Positions 13,794-21,637 of a DNA stretch of 29,936 bases are shown piece after piece (within the stretch, counting starts at the first letter, position 1; every line of letters starts with the position of its first letter). The DNA lies in the NCBI GenBank assembly GCA_035626475.1, contig DASPNP010000060.1, positions 1 to 29,936 of the forward strand, given 5' to 3'. Below the pieces are notes generated by a model. The model was not told where the DNA came from. It saw nothing but the letters and a program-made list of their open reading frames with translations, and made no database searches. This stretch comes from DASPKT01 sp035626475. GTDB lineage: Bacteria > Pseudomonadota > Alphaproteobacteria > Azospirillales > Azospirillaceae. The translations under genes and the position numbers were made by a program.

Positions 13794-16277
13794 TCACTCC
13801 GCCGGCAGCAGCTGCACGCTGTGGATGGCGATGCCAAGCGGCCGCGGGTCGGGCGCCAGGCCGATCTCCGCCGGGTAGCGCAGATCGGTCTGGCGCAGCG
13901 TCACCTCCAGCGTCTCGCGGCCCGCCACGAGGTCGGCCGGCAGCAGCATCTCCACCCGCTCGGTCTGGGCGGAGGTGAAGCGCCAGCGGCCGACCGCGAC
14001 GCCGCCGACCGCCACCTCGACCTCCTGCGCCGACCGCATCGGGCTCAGCAGGCCGCGCGCCGCCAGCACCAGCCGGACGGCGCCCCCGGGCGGCTCGGCC
14101 CAGGGCAGGCGCAGCACGGACTCCGCCCCGACGGTCCAGACGCCCCAGACCTCCGGCATCGACCAGCCGCGCAGCATGAAGTCGCGGGCGATGCCGGACT
14201 CGCCCAGGCGCAGCAGCTCGCCCAGGGCGTAGGAGGGCGGCAGCAGGAACAGCCGCCCGCCGGCGGCGAGGTCGATCATCCGCGCGCCCTTGGCCAGGAA
14301 GCGCTCGATGGGGCTGTCGGGTTTCTGCAGCGGCGGGGCGACGACATGGGTGACGCGGGCGCGGCGGAACTCGCGGCCGACCTCCGCCGGGTCGGCGGCG
14401 CTGAACAGCCGGTGCCGCAGGCCGGCGTCGGATGCCAGCGAGCGCCCCAGCAGCCCGGCCGACAGCGGCTCGCCCGTGAACCAGACCCGGGCGTCGCGGC
14501 CGCTCATGGCGTTGATGGCGGCGACGGCGGCGCGCTGGTAGGGCAGATCGGCGGCGACCGGCGGCGGGCGCAGCAAATCGTGCAGCGAGAAGGCGGGGAT
14601 GGGCAGCGCCCGTAGCGCCGTCAGGTTCAGCGCCACCGACAGCAGCAGGATGCCGCCCAGCACAGCGCGGCCCCGGCGTCCCAGCGCCTCCGCCGCGCCG
14701 GGCAGCAGCAGCAGCGCCAGCGGCATCACGTAGAAGAGATAGCGGATGTACTGCACCTGGCTCAGCAGCGTCGCGGTGAAGGCCGCGCCGACCAGCGCCG
14801 GCACCCACAGCCCGGCCCGCCGCCCCCGCGCCGCGAAGGGCAGTGCCGCCAGCGCCATGGGCAGCAGCAGCAGGAACTGGAAGCCGAAGGTGCCGCCCTC
14901 GGACTCGAAGTAGCGTCCGGTGTCGAAGGTCAGGCCGTAGAGCAGATCCCAGCCGGCATGGCCGCTCCACCGCGAATCCATGAAATCCGCCGCTTCCGTG
15001 TAGGGCGAGCGGAAGGTGGCGTTCAGGTAGGGAAAGACCGGGTTGCCGGTCCAGATCCAGGCCAGCGCGTAGGGCAGGATTCCGACGGCCAGGAACACGG
15101 CCGTTCCCGCCGCGGCGGCGCGCAGGGCCCGGCCCGCCGGCATCGCCGCGAAAAGCCGGAACATCGCCAGCAGGCCGATGGTGCCGAAATAGAGCCCGTG
15201 ATACTTGGCCCCCACCGCCGCGCCCAGCAGCAGGAAGATTCCGACCGCGCTGCGCAGGCCCGGCCGCTCCCAGTCGCGCAGCAGCAGCACGACGGCCCCC
15301 AGCGCCCAGAGCGCGGTGCCCACCTCCTCCAGCAGGGCCGAGGCGACCATGAGGGTCAGCGGCGTGGCGGCCAGGGCGGCGGCGGCGAGCCAGGGCAGCC
15401 AGCCGCCGAGGCGGGGCCGCAGCGCCTCCGCCAGCAGCCAGCACAGCACCCCGAAGGCGGCGAAGTTCATCAGCTTGGCGCCCGGCTCACCCCCCAGCAC
15501 CAGGGCCGGGGTGAAGAGCCAGACCGCCATCTTGGGCATCAGGGCGAAGGGATCGACGAAGATGTCGAAATGCCACTGGCCGTTGTCGGCGAGGTAGCGC
15601 GGGATGGTGAGATGCGTCATCAGCGCGTCGACCGTCATCTCCGGCCGTGCCGCATAGGCGCCGATCAGCGCCATCAGCGCCGCGAAGACCGCGACGGCGA
15701 GCCGTGCCTTCCACCAATCGCCGTCGCGCGCCGGCGGCCGGGCCAGCCCCGCGGCGGCATCCGCCAGCACCGGCCGCAGCCGGCGCCGCGCCCCCCACAG
15801 CGCCGCCAGCGCGAGCGCCAGGTAGAAGGCCGGGTAGTTCACGCCGACATGGGCGATCAGCTGGATCACGGCCGCGAGCGCCGCCAGCCCCGTCGTGAGC
15901 GCCAGCGCCAGGTCCGCGCCCCGCCGCTCCGGCGCGGGCGGCCCCAGCAGCAGCAGTCCCAGCGCCAGCCCGACGGCGAGGCTGAGCAGCACCGCCGCCA
16001 GGGCGCCCAGGCCGAACGCCGCCGCCGCCATCAGCGCCAGCAGCCCGGCGGCGAGCGCGTCGGGACGGGGCGCCAGCCGGGCGACCAGGTACAGCCCGGC
16101 GAAGGTGCCGCCCAGCACCGCCAGATGGTCCCGCAGCACGCCCGGCGCGCTCCAGTCGGTCAGCAGATGCGCCAGCGGGAAGTCGCGGGCGAGGCCGTAG
16201 AGCAGCACGCCCGACATGAGCAGCCCGACGCTTCCGACGAGGAGGCGGGCGATCGGACCCGGAGCGGGCGGGGTCAT
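13794..16277 (-). CDS. Large multi-spanning membrane protein, GT39/PMT-like
   Basis: Encodes 827 residues with many hydrophobic segments: about five within residues 10-190, then a run from 195 to about 590. A mostly soluble C-terminal region of some 230 residues follows. Near residue 215 is PEMTVDALMTHLTIPRYLADNGQWHF. It resembles the first periplasmic loop of GT39/ArnT-like and related glycosyltransferases, where an acidic residue before a conserved Leu-Pro-lysine stretch is catalytic (here Asp in VDAL, by analogy). The C-terminal part (from about 600) has mixed alpha/beta and beta-sandwich character and could bind carbohydrate. If the assignment is right, the protein moves sugar from a lipid carrier to a cell-surface acceptor. 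The specific substrate is unknown. It precedes the PRC-barrel gene by about 100 bases on the same strand. Confidence 0.7.
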   Translation of the reverse strand: MTPPAPGPIARLLVGSVGLLMSGVLLYGLARDFPLAHLLTDWSAPGVLRDHLAVLGGTFAGLYLVARLAPRPDALAAGLLALMAAAAFGLGALAAVLLSLAVGLALGLLLLGPPAPERRGADLALALTTGLAALAAVIQLIAHVGVNYPAFYLALALAALWGARRRLRPVLADAAAGLARPPARDGDWWKARLAVAVFAALMALIGAYAARPEMTVDALMTHLTIPRYLADNGQWHFDIFVDPFALMPKMAVWLFTPALVLGGEPGAKLMNFAAFGVLCWLLAEALRPRLGGWLPWLAAAALAATPLTLMVASALLEEVGTALWALGAVVLLLRDWERPGLRSAVGIFLLLGAAVGAKYHGLYFGTIGLLAMFRLFAAMPAGRALRAAAAGTAVFLAVGILPYALAWIWTGNPVFPYLNATFRSPYTEAADFMDSRWSGHAGWDLLYGLTFDTGRYFESEGGTFGFQFLLLLPMALAALPFAARGRRAGLWVPALVGAAFTATLLSQVQYIRYLFYVMPLALLLLPGAAEALGRRGRAVLGGILLLSVALNLTALRALPIPAFSLHDLLRPPPVAADLPYQRAAVAAINAMSGRDARVWFTGEPLSAGLLGRSLASDAGLRHRLFSAADPAEVGREFRRARVTHVVAPPLQKPDSPIERFLAKGARMIDLAAGGRLFLLPPSYALGELLRLGESGIARDFMLRGWSMPEVWGVWTVGAESVLRLPWAEPPGGAVRLVLAARGLLSPMRSAQEVEVAVGGVAVGRWRFTSAQTERVEMLLPADLVAGRETLEVTLRQTDLRYPAEIGLAPDPRPLGIAIHSVQLLPAE

Positions 16278-16418
16278 GGGAACTCTACCGGGCGGAGGGG
16301 GATGGCGGCCCCGCCGGTGATCCCACCCGCGGGCGCGGCGACTTTATGGGGGGCGGACCGGGCGGCGCAAGCGGCAGAATACGGCCCCTTATGCGACAGG
16401 ATTGCGCCCGCCGCCGCC

Positions 16419-18122
16419 TCATCCCCAGCTTTCCGAGGCGCCGCGCCGGCGCAGATTCATGCGGACGGCCGAGGTATCGGCGCCAGCGGGCGCGGCGGTT
16501 GGCGCCATGGTGGGGGCGGGCTTGCCGAACAGCCAGCCCTGGCCGTAGGCGACGCCGAAATCGCGCAGGCGCGCCGCCTGCTCCTCGGTTTCCACGAACT
16601 CGGCGATGGCGGACATGTCGAGCTCGGAGGCCAGGGTCACCATGGAGCGGATGAAGGCGCGCGCCTTCTGCGAGGACAGCACCTCCTTCACATAGGCGCC
16701 GTCGATCTTCAGATGGTCGACCTGCAGCGCCCGCAGATACTGGTAGGAGGCGGCGCCGGCACCGAAATCGTCGATGCAGACCTTGTAGCCGAGGATGCGG
16801 ATGTCCTGGACGAAGCGGTTGATGCCCTCCAGGTCGGCGATCTCGGAGGACTCCGTGATCTCGAACAGGATGCGGCCGGCGCGGCGCTGCTGGGCGCGGG
16901 CCGAGCGCAGCAGCTGGCCGCGGAACAGCTCGCCCGACAGCGACCGGCCCGAGACGTTCACGGCGACGCCGGGACTGCCGGGGAAGCGGTCCAGCGCCGC
17001 CAGCGCCTCTTCCAGGATGGCGAGGTCGAGGTCCTCGACGATGCCGACCTGCTCGGCGAAGGCCACCGTCTCGCCCGGCGAGCCGCCGCCGAAGCGGACC
17101 AGCGCCTCGTAATGGTGGATGGAGCGGTCGGCGAGGCTGACGATCGGCTGGAAGTGCAGCTCGAAGTCGCGGCTCTTCAGCGTCGCGCGCAGCTGCACGA
17201 TGCGCTGGGAGGTCTCGGCCGCCAGCTTCTGCACCACCTCGTCCAGGTTGGTGAGCGTGAAGTCGCCGGGCGCCGCCTTGGCGAAGCTCTGCACCGCGTA
17301 GACCACGGCCCGGGCCGTGTCCTGCGGGCTGATCTCCGGCTTCAGCGCGACCTTGGACAGGCTGACCGCCAGCGGCTTGCCGTCGGGCGTGACGCCGGCG
17401 GTGAGATCGGCGATCTGCTTCTCGACATGGGCGATGCTGGCGCCGCGCTCCTGCACCAGGCCGAACTTGCCCTCGGAGATCTCGCCCGCCACGCCGCCGA
17501 CCGAGGCGCCGCGCAGGTAGCGCCCGATGGTGGCGGCCAGCCCCTTGGTCATGTCCGGCGCCAGGTCCAGCCCGCCCAGCCCCGGCAGCTCCAGCAGGGT
17601 GAGGTCCAGCTCCTGCTTGGCCGAACCCTTCAGCGCCCCCTCCACCAGCGCCGCGAAGCCCTCGGCGTCGGGGAGGCCCGAGAGAGTGTCGGGGTTCGGC
17701 GGCGCCTCCTGCCCGACCGCGGCGGTCACCGAGGGCGGCAGGCGGAACAGGCAGATCTGGAAGCGCCCGCTGCGGCTGGGCAGCCGGCAACCACCCAGGA
17801 TCACCTGCCCGCCCGTGCCGTCCAGCGTCACCGGCAGCGGGTTGAGGCGCGGCGCGCGGGTGAGCGAGCGCACCAGCGCCCGCACGATGGGCCGGTCGGC
17901 CTCCGACACCAGCTCGGAGACATCGGTGTCGCGGATGGCGGCGGCCTGGCGGCCGGTCAGCGCCTCCACGGCACCGGCGGCGTACTGGATCAGGCCGGCG
18001 GCGTCCGTCTCGATCAGCACGTCGGCGGCGGCGAAGGCGAAGCCGACGAAGCGGTCGCGCTCATCCTTCAGCGCCGCAAGCAGGCTGGCGTTCGGGTCCT
18101 GGGACAGGGACGGGCTCGACAT
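16419..18122 (-). CDS. Cyclic-di-GMP phosphodiesterase, PAS/degenerate GGDEF/EAL
   Basis: Encodes 567 residues with no membrane segment. An N-terminal PAS-like domain lies at about 20-130. A GGDEF-like domain spans about 140-290: it begins DTLSGLPDAEGF, as GGDEF domains do, but has ISEGKF (215-220) where GGDEF is expected, so it should not make c-di-GMP. The C-terminal EAL domain (about 310-540) has the catalytic set: Glu339 in YEALVRF, Asn389 in VNVSG, Glu421/Glu424 in EITESS, Asp451-Asp452 in IDDFGAG, Lys472 in LKIDG, Glu508/Glu511 in AEFVETEEQ and Gln528 in YGQGWLFGKP. It should therefore hydrolyse c-di-GMP to pGpG and favour motility over biofilm. The degenerate domain may bind GTP as an allosteric switch, as known in some relatives (inference). 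Confidence 0.93.
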   Translation of the reverse strand: MSSPSLSQDPNASLLAALKDERDRFVGFAFAAADVLIETDAAGLIQYAAGAVEALTGRQAAAIRDTDVSELVSEADRPIVRALVRSLTRAPRLNPLPVTLDGTGGQVILGGCRLPSRSGRFQICLFRLPPSVTAAVGQEAPPNPDTLSGLPDAEGFAALVEGALKGSAKQELDLTLLELPGLGGLDLAPDMTKGLAATIGRYLRGASVGGVAGEISEGKFGLVQERGASIAHVEKQIADLTAGVTPDGKPLAVSLSKVALKPEISPQDTARAVVYAVQSFAKAAPGDFTLTNLDEVVQKLAAETSQRIVQLRATLKSRDFELHFQPIVSLADRSIHHYEALVRFGGGSPGETVAFAEQVGIVEDLDLAILEEALAALDRFPGSPGVAVNVSGRSLSGELFRGQLLRSARAQQRRAGRILFEITESSEIADLEGINRFVQDIRILGYKVCIDDFGAGAASYQYLRALQVDHLKIDGAYVKEVLSSQKARAFIRSMVTLASELDMSAIAEFVETEEQAARLRDFGVAYGQGWLFGKPAPTMAPTAAPAGADTSAVRMNLRRRGASESWG

Positions 18123-18177
18123 TGCGTTCTCTTGTAGGCGCGGCGCCGAGTATCACCCCGTTCGGGCGGGTCGGTAA

Positions 18178-18206
18178 TTAACCTTACGTATAGGAATGGC
18201 TAAAGT
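18178..18206 (+). promoter_or_regulatory. Candidate promoter of the YchJ-like gene
   Basis: TTAACC (18178-18183) and TAAAGT (18201-18206) are spaced by 17 bases. Each matches four of six consensus positions, in a locally AT-rich patch. The leader to the ATG at 18294 would be about 80 bases. Confidence 0.35.
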
Positions 18207-18293
18207 CACATGCGGAACGCCGCACCGGATTTCCTTGCGGCGCGCGGGGCTGTGCGGCTAATCCCTTGGCCGTTCCAACGGAGAGCGTCAACC

Positions 18294-18779
<486 letters not shown>

Positions 18780-18780
18780 C

Positions 18781-19254
18781 TCACCCCATCGGCAGCGGCA
18801 GCTCGGTCGTCTCCTTGACGGCCGAGACCGCGATCATGCTGTTGATCTCGCGCACGCCGGGCAGCTTCGACAGGCTCTCGAAGAACAGCCGCTCATAAGC
18901 CTCGATGTCCTTGGTGACGATGCGGAGCAGGAAGTCCACCTGCCCCATCAGCACGAAGCATTCCTGGATCTCGGGGATGCGGCGGATGGCCTCGCGGAAC
19001 TCGTCCATGCGGTCGCCGCTGTGCGCCTCCAGCTTCACCTGGCTGAAGATCAGGACGTTGAGGCCCACCTGTTTGCGGTCGACCAGTGCCACGCGGCGCT
19101 TGATGACGCCCTCCTCCTCCAGCCGCTGGATGCGGCGCCAGCAGGGGCTCTGCGACAGCCCTACCGTCTCCCCGACCTCGGCCGCGGTCGCGGCGCCGTC
19201 CTTTTGCAGATGGGCAAGGATGCGCCAGTCGAAGGCGTCCAGGGGCTTCTGCAT
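18781..19254 (-). CDS. Lrp/AsnC-family transcriptional regulator
   Basis: Encodes 157 residues from the ATG at 19254, which has GGAG eight bases upstream; an earlier in-frame ATG at 19296 lacks one. The N-terminal winged helix-turn-helix starts LDAFDWRILAHLQKDG and has the recognition part VGLSQSPCWRRIQRLEEEGVI (about 31-51), which is highly typical of Lrp. The RAM/Lrp effector domain spans about 65-145 (FSQVKLEAHSGDRMDEF..., EIQECFVLMGQVDFLLRIV) and binds amino acids in this family. It should act as a dimer or octamer controlling amino-acid metabolism or transport. The divergent small genes at 19395-20056, one ACT-like, are the likely local targets. A 15-base palindrome lies in the gap. Confidence 0.95.
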   Translation of the reverse strand: MQKPLDAFDWRILAHLQKDGAATAAEVGETVGLSQSPCWRRIQRLEEEGVIKRRVALVDRKQVGLNVLIFSQVKLEAHSGDRMDEFREAIRRIPEIQECFVLMGQVDFLLRIVTKDIEAYERLFFESLSKLPGVREINSMIAVSAVKETTELPLPMG

Positions 19255-19280
19255 GGGAATCACTCCATCGCGGCTGTTTG

Positions 19281-19299
19281 TGCATAGATCATGCATGAT
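19281..19299. promoter_or_regulatory. Candidate Lrp-type operator
   Basis: TGCAT-AGATC-ATGCA (19281-19295) is a 15-base dyad, and the overlapping ATCATGCATGAT (19288-19299) is a perfect 12-base palindrome. Both lie 27-45 bases upstream of the regulator start and about 100 bases before the divergent gene. Lrp-family proteins usually bind 15-base dyads near their own genes, so autoregulation is likely (inference). Confidence 0.5.
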
Positions 19300-19394
19300 A
19301 CCGTCTCCTCACGCCAATTCCGCAAAGAATTTGCCCTGATGCGCGGCTATTCTCGCCTCCTCACCGCAACGAGCGATCCGCAGGAGCCGAACCG

Positions 19395-19721
19395 ATGCCC
19401 GCCCCCTTCCCCGCCGCCAGCCTGACGGTCCACACCGATCCAGAGACGGGCATGCGCATCGCCCTGGCGGTGCGCCGGGCCGGGCCGGCGTCGACGCCCG
19501 TGCCGTGGAAGCGCCTGCCCTATGCCGGGCTGGACGAGGCCATCTCCCTGGCCCTGCGCGAGGCCGGGCGCCGCTCCGCCTTCGCCGTGGTGCTGCCGGG
19601 TTCCGACAGCGCCGCCGACCCGCTGCGGGTGCTGGCCGAGTGCCTGGCCTGGACCGGCGTCCCGGGGCTGGTGCCGGCGCCCGAGACGGTCATGGCCATG
19701 CCCACCCGCGCCGCGGCGTGA
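19395..19721 (+). CDS. Small unrecognised protein, Lrp-divergent
   Basis: Encodes 108 residues; I do not recognise the family. The ATG at 19395 follows AGGAG with normal spacing. The sequence is Ala/Pro-rich with two likely alternating beta/alpha stretches: SLTVHTDPETGMRIALAVRR (about 9-28) and DEAISLALREAGRRSAFAVVLPG (about 47-69). There is no signal peptide or membrane segment. It is divergent from the Lrp-type regulator, and the next gene overlaps its stop codon. A role in an amino-acid pathway governed by that regulator is a guess from context only. The C-terminus contains MAMPT, repeated at the start of the next protein. Confidence 0.7.
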   Translation: MPAPFPAASLTVHTDPETGMRIALAVRRAGPASTPVPWKRLPYAGLDEAISLALREAGRRSAFAVVLPGSDSAADPLRVLAECLAWTGVPGLVPAPETVMAMPTRAAA

Positions 19722-19726
19722 CCGCC

Positions 19727-20056
19727 ATGGCGATGCCCACTCTCCCAGCGCCCGCCGCCGAGGCCCGCCCGGTCGATCCCCACCGGCGCGCCTGCTACGC
19801 CGTGCTGGCCGACCCCGACCCGGGCGCCCTGCCCCGGCTGCTGGAGCTGTTCGCCAAGCTGTGGCTGGTGCCCAACGCCGTGCAGGCGCGGCTGCTGGAC
19901 GGTGGCGCGGAACTAGTGGTCGACCTGCAGGTGGACGGCCTCACCCGCGACCAGAGTGACCATATCGCCCGCCGCATGCGCGCCATACCGGGAGTGCGGC
20001 AGGTGCTGACGTCCGAGCGCTACCTGGCGTCGGAACCGGCTGTTCTGGTGGCCTGA
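19727..20056 (+). CDS. Small ACT-like domain protein
   Basis: Encodes 109 residues from the ATG at 19727. A GTG at 19718 overlaps the TGA of the preceding gene as GTGA and would add three residues; either way the pair is probably translationally coupled. Residues 22-97 (ACYAVLADPDPGALPRLLELFAKLWLVPNAVQARLLDGG...RRMRAIPGVRQVLTSERY) have the beta-alpha-beta-beta-alpha-beta order of an ACT domain. They resemble the small subunit of acetolactate synthase or other amino-acid-sensing modules. No catalytic domain is attached. With an Lrp-type regulator next door, a role in sensing or regulating an amino acid is plausible but unproven. Confidence 0.75.
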   Translation: MAMPTLPAPAAEARPVDPHRRACYAVLADPDPGALPRLLELFAKLWLVPNAVQARLLDGGAELVVDLQVDGLTRDQSDHIARRMRAIPGVRQVLTSERYLASEPAVLVA

Positions 20057-20094
20057 CCACAGCCTAAACTGCGCAGAAAACCTCGGTCGCGTCG

Positions 20095-20133
20095 TATTAC
20101 GAGTCACTTTAGCTATAATTACTCTTATTACGA
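20095..20133 (+). promoter_or_regulatory. AT-rich promoter with paired 8-base repeats before the RTX gene
   Basis: A perfect TATAAT lies at 20114-20119; the -35 region is poor. The 8-base repeat TATTACGA occurs at 20095-20102 and 20126-20133, 31 bases apart, which is about three helical turns. The repeats flank the -10 box and could be regulator sites. The patch is far more AT-rich than the surrounding DNA. Confidence 0.5.
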
Positions 20134-20170
20134 TTCTCCTGTAAGCAATATGACCCTAAAAGGGTACAAC

Positions 20171-20202
20171 TTGCATGCCACACCCGCGAGATGTGGCGGC
20201 AA
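20171..20202 (+). promoter_or_regulatory. Leader hairpin before the RTX gene
   Basis: TTGC (20171-20174) pairs with GCAA (20199-20202) and CCACA (20178-20182) with TGTGG (20192-20196), separated by small internal loops. It lies in the presumed 5' untranslated region about 20 bases before the start codon. A smaller dyad ACCCT-AAA-AGGGT is at 20153-20165. Confidence 0.4.
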
Positions 20203-20224
20203 GATTTGCAATCAGGAGATCGTC

Positions 20225-20881
20225 ATGACCATTTGGATCGGGACCGCCGCTGGCGAAACCTATGACAACCCCGTCCTGGACACCTATACGCTTTACGGCA
20301 ACGGAGGAAACGACAAGCTCCACGGCCACAACCTGAACGACTTCATCGATGGAGGGACGGGGGACGACGACCTCTTCGGCTACGACGGCAGCGACTCCAT
20401 CCATGGCGGCGACGGCAGCGACTATCTGCTGGGCCAGAACGGAGATGACTTCCTCTACGGCAATGCCGGCCAGGATTTCATCTATGGCGGCGCGGGCAAC
20501 GACTTCCTGGACGGGGGCGCGCAGAACCGGGATCAGTTCGATTATCTCTATGGCGGCGCCGGCAACGACACCTACCGGCATGATTGGATGGACTCCGGCT
20601 ATTCACTGATCGACGACGCGTCGGGCACCGACACACTCCAATTCATCGCCAGCGTCACCGCCGATGTCGTCGCGCAGCGCTTCGACAACGACCTCTACAT
20701 CTGGCACGAGGCGGACGAGGCCGATGGCGAGATCAACCACGCCGTCCAGATCAAGAACTTCTTCAACGGCTCCGCCCAGGGTGCCGGCATGATCGAGATC
20801 CTCGTGGTCGGAGGCTCGACGGTTAATGCCTGGACGGCCTTCGGCCAGATGACGAACGGCGAGATTGTCGATCTGCTGTAG
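20225..20881 (+). CDS. Short RTX (hemolysin-type calcium-binding) protein
   Basis: Encodes 218 residues. The ATG at 20225 has AGGAG six bases upstream; an upstream frame start at 20150 has none. Residues 25-98 contain a run of nonapeptide RTX repeats of the type GGxGxDxLx (GNGGNDKLHG, GGTGDDDLFG, GGDGSDYLLG, GGAGNDFLDG and others), with one more at 109-117. These wrap calcium as a parallel beta-roll. A hemolysin-type C-terminal related domain follows (GTDTLQFIASVTADVVAQRF...NDLYIW...VQIKNFF, about 133-180). The end is hydrophobic (EIVDLL), as expected for an uncleaved type I secretion signal. No toxin, protease or lipase domain is present and no type I transporter genes adjoin it, so the role after secretion is unknown. 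Confidence 0.88.
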   Translation: MTIWIGTAAGETYDNPVLDTYTLYGNGGNDKLHGHNLNDFIDGGTGDDDLFGYDGSDSIHGGDGSDYLLGQNGDDFLYGNAGQDFIYGGAGNDFLDGGAQNRDQFDYLYGGAGNDTYRHDWMDSGYSLIDDASGTDTLQFIASVTADVVAQRFDNDLYIWHEADEADGEINHAVQIKNFFNGSAQGAGMIEILVVGGSTVNAWTAFGQMTNGEIVDLL

Positions 20882-20888
20882 CGGGTGC

Positions 20889-20915
20889 GGGAGCCGCGGA
20901 TTCCCCGCGGCTCCC
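20889..20915. terminator. Perfect hairpin between convergent genes
   Basis: GGGAGCCGCGG (20889-20899) and CCGCGGCTCCC (20905-20915) form a perfect 11-base-pair stem around ATTCC. It lies eight bases after the RTX stop codon and 43 bases beyond the end of the convergent gene, so it probably ends both transcripts. No T run follows. Confidence 0.7.
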
Positions 20916-20958
20916 ATCTACCAGGCGGGGTGATGCCGCTCCCGGTTCGGAGGCGCTC

Positions 20959-21603
20959 TTACAGTTCGCCTTTGCGGACCATCTCCATGAGGGTAGAGAT
21001 GACACCCTCGGTCACGTTGAAGCCGGCGGCATGGACGGCCGCGTTGCCCGCGCGTTCCTCGCCTGTGCGCAGGAAGCGCTGTCGGTTCTCCGGCGTATCC
21101 GGCCCCAGGATCAGCTTGAACTTGGCGGCCAGCCCGTCGAGCGCCTCCGCCGCCTCTCCCGTCGGGCGCAGGTTGATGCCGGCTCCCTCGCCCTTGACGC
21201 CGCTGTCGATGAACCGGCGCCGCGCCTCTGAATCCACGCTGCCCATGGCCGCGTCGATGATCCTGGAATGCTCCCTCAGCGGGTCCTCGCCAGCATGGGC
21301 CATGATGCGGGCATTGACTTGCCGCGCTCCCTTGATAAGGGACCCGAGGAAGCCTGCCGCCTCCTCCGCCGTCACCTTACCGCTGCCGATCATATCCAGG
21401 AGATGCCCCTGCTGCTCGGGCGACAGCGCCTTGCTGAAGGCCGCGGCCCGGTCGGGGTCGAGTTCGCGGGCAAAGGGGCTCAGAGAGACCTTGTCCACCG
21501 GGGCGGTGTTCCGGACGGTGGGCGCGGCGAGGGGCACGGACGGGCTCGCCGATATCGTTGAACTCGCCAGGGATGCGGGTTGCTTTGCGGAAATCTCGAC
21601 CAT
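20959..21603 (-). CDS. Unrecognised helical cytoplasmic protein
   Basis: Encodes 214 residues; the family is not recognised. The N-terminal 35 residues are Ser/Ala/Pro-rich and probably disordered. VDKVSLSPFARELD (36-49) resembles the D-x-V-x-LS-x-x-A element near the start of FlgM-like and some flagellum-associated proteins; this is a weak similarity only. The rest is mostly helical and charged (DRAAAFSKALSPEQQGHLLDMI..., SLIKGARQVNARIM...), and ends GVISTLMEMVRKGEL. There is no signal peptide or membrane segment. A reasonable promoter precedes it. The product is convergent with the RTX gene. Real coding is supported by amino-acid composition and position; function cannot be inferred. Confidence 0.75.
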   Translation of the reverse strand: MVEISAKQPASLASSTISASPSVPLAAPTVRNTAPVDKVSLSPFARELDPDRAAAFSKALSPEQQGHLLDMIGSGKVTAEEAAGFLGSLIKGARQVNARIMAHAGEDPLREHSRIIDAAMGSVDSEARRRFIDSGVKGEGAGINLRPTGEAAEALDGLAAKFKLILGPDTPENRQRFLRTGEERAGNAAVHAAGFNVTEGVISTLMEMVRKGEL

Positions 21604-21637
21604 GGCCGTTTCTCGATCACGTCATTGCCCTCGATCG

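Noticed and set aside
13691..13837. N-terminal extension of the PRC-barrel protein
   Set aside because: It would overlap the GT39-like gene and precede a good signal peptide that has its own GGAGG site.
14958..18137. Rightward frame of over 1000 codons opposite the GT39-like and EAL genes
   Set aside because: It is antisense to two genes with intact domains and shows the His/Gln/Arg-rich composition typical of antisense shadows in GC-rich DNA.
18210..18293. Upstream start of the YchJ-like gene
   Set aside because: The conserved N-terminal MSLCPC motif begins at 18294 with its own GGAGAG site.
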